A stretch of DNA of 5,820 nucleotides from Gemmatimonadota bacterium (lineage in GTDB: Bacteria > Latescibacterota > UBA2968 > UBA8231), in assembly GCA_009845645.1 (NCBI GenBank), contig VXZF01000330.1, positions 1 through 5,820 on the forward strand, written 5' to 3'. The translations under genes and the position numbers were made by a program. Position 1 is the stretch's first letter; each line of letters opens with the position of its first letter. Positions 4,921 through 5,820 of this stretch are shown piece after piece. The notes under the pieces were generated by a model. It was not told the origin of the DNA. It ran no database searches and saw only the letters and a list, made by a program, of their open reading frames with translations.

Positions 4921-5820
4921 GTGTCATTGAGAATTGTAGCTGTGATATGGTTGCTCGCGCTGAGCTCCCCGTGCCTGGTTTTCGCCGATTCATCGTTGCG
5001 GGTCAAGCCTTTTTTTGACTTCCGCTACCAGTACGAAGACAATGTCTTGCAGGTGCCGAAGGACTTGGGCGAACAACGGGATTTTGCCGCGTATATATGG
5101 GCAGGGGTCAATGTCAGGGCCGCGCTTGATCCTCGTACGCGCATCGCCGTACGCTATGAGATGGCCCCGCGTCGCTTTGCCGACGTAACCGAGAAGAATC
5201 GCTACGATCACCTGCTGTCAGGTCTTTGGCACCGCAGGCTTTCCCGCGATGTCACGCTCCTGACCGTCGCCAACCTCGGCCTGCGGTACCAACCCAACGA
5301 CCGCATCAACGAGTACTTCAAGCAAGATATCAGTGGTCAACTCCAGATACGGTGGAACCCGTCGTGGTCGTCCCGGTTCGGGGCCGAGCTGCGGAACAAG
5401 TACTTTCCCAACAACGAAGGCAGCACGTATAGCAGTGTCATGGTCGAAGGGGGGCTCAGGCGGCAGCTCAGCGCGATTGCACATGTTTCCGCTGGCTATC
5501 AGGTACGGGCGTACCGGGGCGTTATCGACCCGAGAATCATCACCGAGCTCAACGAGAACGTGGGCGGAATTCGCCAGACGGCCAGCCTTGGGTTTGAGGG
5601 CATGGCCTTGGGGCGGGTGTTGCTGAATTTGAAATATCAGTTCGAAATCGATCTAGCCTCCCGCGAACTCCCGCGTCACGAACCCCTCTCGCGCGAGCCT
5701 GAGCAAAGGAGTGAATTCGGCCATCACGACGGCGATGAGGACGATGTCGATTTCAACTTCGCCAATCACCGCATAGGGTCTTTTTTCATCTGGCGACTCG
5801 CGCCGCGTTCCAACGCGAGC
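4921..5820 (+). CDS. Probable outer-membrane beta-barrel protein, 3' end beyond window
   Basis: Open frame of exactly 300 codons from GTG at 4921 to the right edge. The start is inferred: the upstream stop at 4906-4908 is in the same frame, GGGA lies 7 nt before the GTG, and the codons that follow encode a signal peptide (Arg4, hydrophobic core 5-20, cleavage after V-F-A at 20-22). The mature part shows repeated stretches of alternating polar and hydrophobic/aromatic residues, for example K-P-F-F-D-F-R-Y-Q-Y (29-38), around 74-80, 117-123, 139-145, 187-198 and 232-243, as in outer-membrane barrel strands. Charged turns separate them. A His/Asp/Glu-rich loop lies at about 265-278. The opening strand followed by Y-E-D-N-V recalls barrel families linked to polysaccharide loci, which is only a resemblance. 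It lies 12 nt after the coiled-coil gene, probably in the same operon. Confidence 0.78.
   Translation, partial: MSLRIVAVIWLLALSSPCLVFADSSLRVKPFFDFRYQYEDNVLQVPKDLGEQRDFAAYIWAGVNVRAALDPRTRIAVRYEMAPRRFADVTEKNRYDHLLSGLWHRRLSRDVTLLTVANLGLRYQPNDRINEYFKQDISGQLQIRWNPSWSSRFGAELRNKYFPNNEGSTYSSVMVEGGLRRQLSAIAHVSAGYQVRAYRGVIDPRIITELNENVGGIRQTASLGFEGMALGRVLLNLKYQFEIDLASRELPRHEPLSREPEQRSEFGHHDGDEDDVDFNFANHRIGSFFIWRLAPRSNAS

Noticed and set aside
4910..4923. Short palindromes GGGATCCC and CACGTG just before the GTG start of the barrel gene
   Set aside because: They are too short to form a stable terminator or a convincing operator, and no T-run follows. Treated as chance.

Overview
The window looks like bacterial chromosome from a Gram-negative, moderately GC-rich organism. 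It encodes an outer-membrane-type lipoprotein, a secreted coiled-coil protein, an outer-membrane beta-barrel candidate and a sigma-54 (RpoN) activator. A proteobacterium or related diderm would fit, but the sequence alone does not allow a genus or phylum call. There are no mobile elements, RNA genes or CRISPR arrays. Coding density is high apart from one 309-bp intergenic region.

Layout. Positions 1-878 (minus strand) hold the N-terminal 292 codons of a lipoprotein that runs off the left edge. It has a signal peptide with lipobox, a long Glu-Gly-rich linker, and two copies of a roughly 43-residue beta-type module. Positions 879-1187 form a divergent control region with two striking elements. 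One is a full-consensus sigma-54 -24/-12 promoter pointing leftward at the lipoprotein (974-990). The other is a pair of 16-bp palindromes exactly 20 bp apart (1043-1058 and 1063-1078), with a weaker third copy in phase. These lie about 80-130 bp upstream of the predicted transcription start, where enhancer sites for NtrC-type activators usually sit.

Rightward from 1188 there is a tightly packed gene set. It comprises a membrane histidine kinase with a Cache-like periplasmic sensor (1188-2657), an NtrC-family response regulator overlapping it by 4 nt (2654-3991), a secreted coiled-coil protein (4015-4908, 23-nt gap), and a secreted, probably beta-barrel outer-membrane protein starting at a GTG (4921, 12-nt gap) that runs off the right edge.

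How they may work together (inference). The kinase senses an envelope or extracellular cue and phosphorylates the regulator. The regulator binds the twin palindromes and fires the sigma-54 promoter of the lipoprotein. The co-transcribed coiled-coil and barrel proteins could be part of the same envelope structure or its assembly or export apparatus. The combination of a sigma-54 two-component pair, a coiled-coil protein, a barrel and a divergent repeat lipoprotein is not one I recognise as a named system, and it is the most interesting content here.
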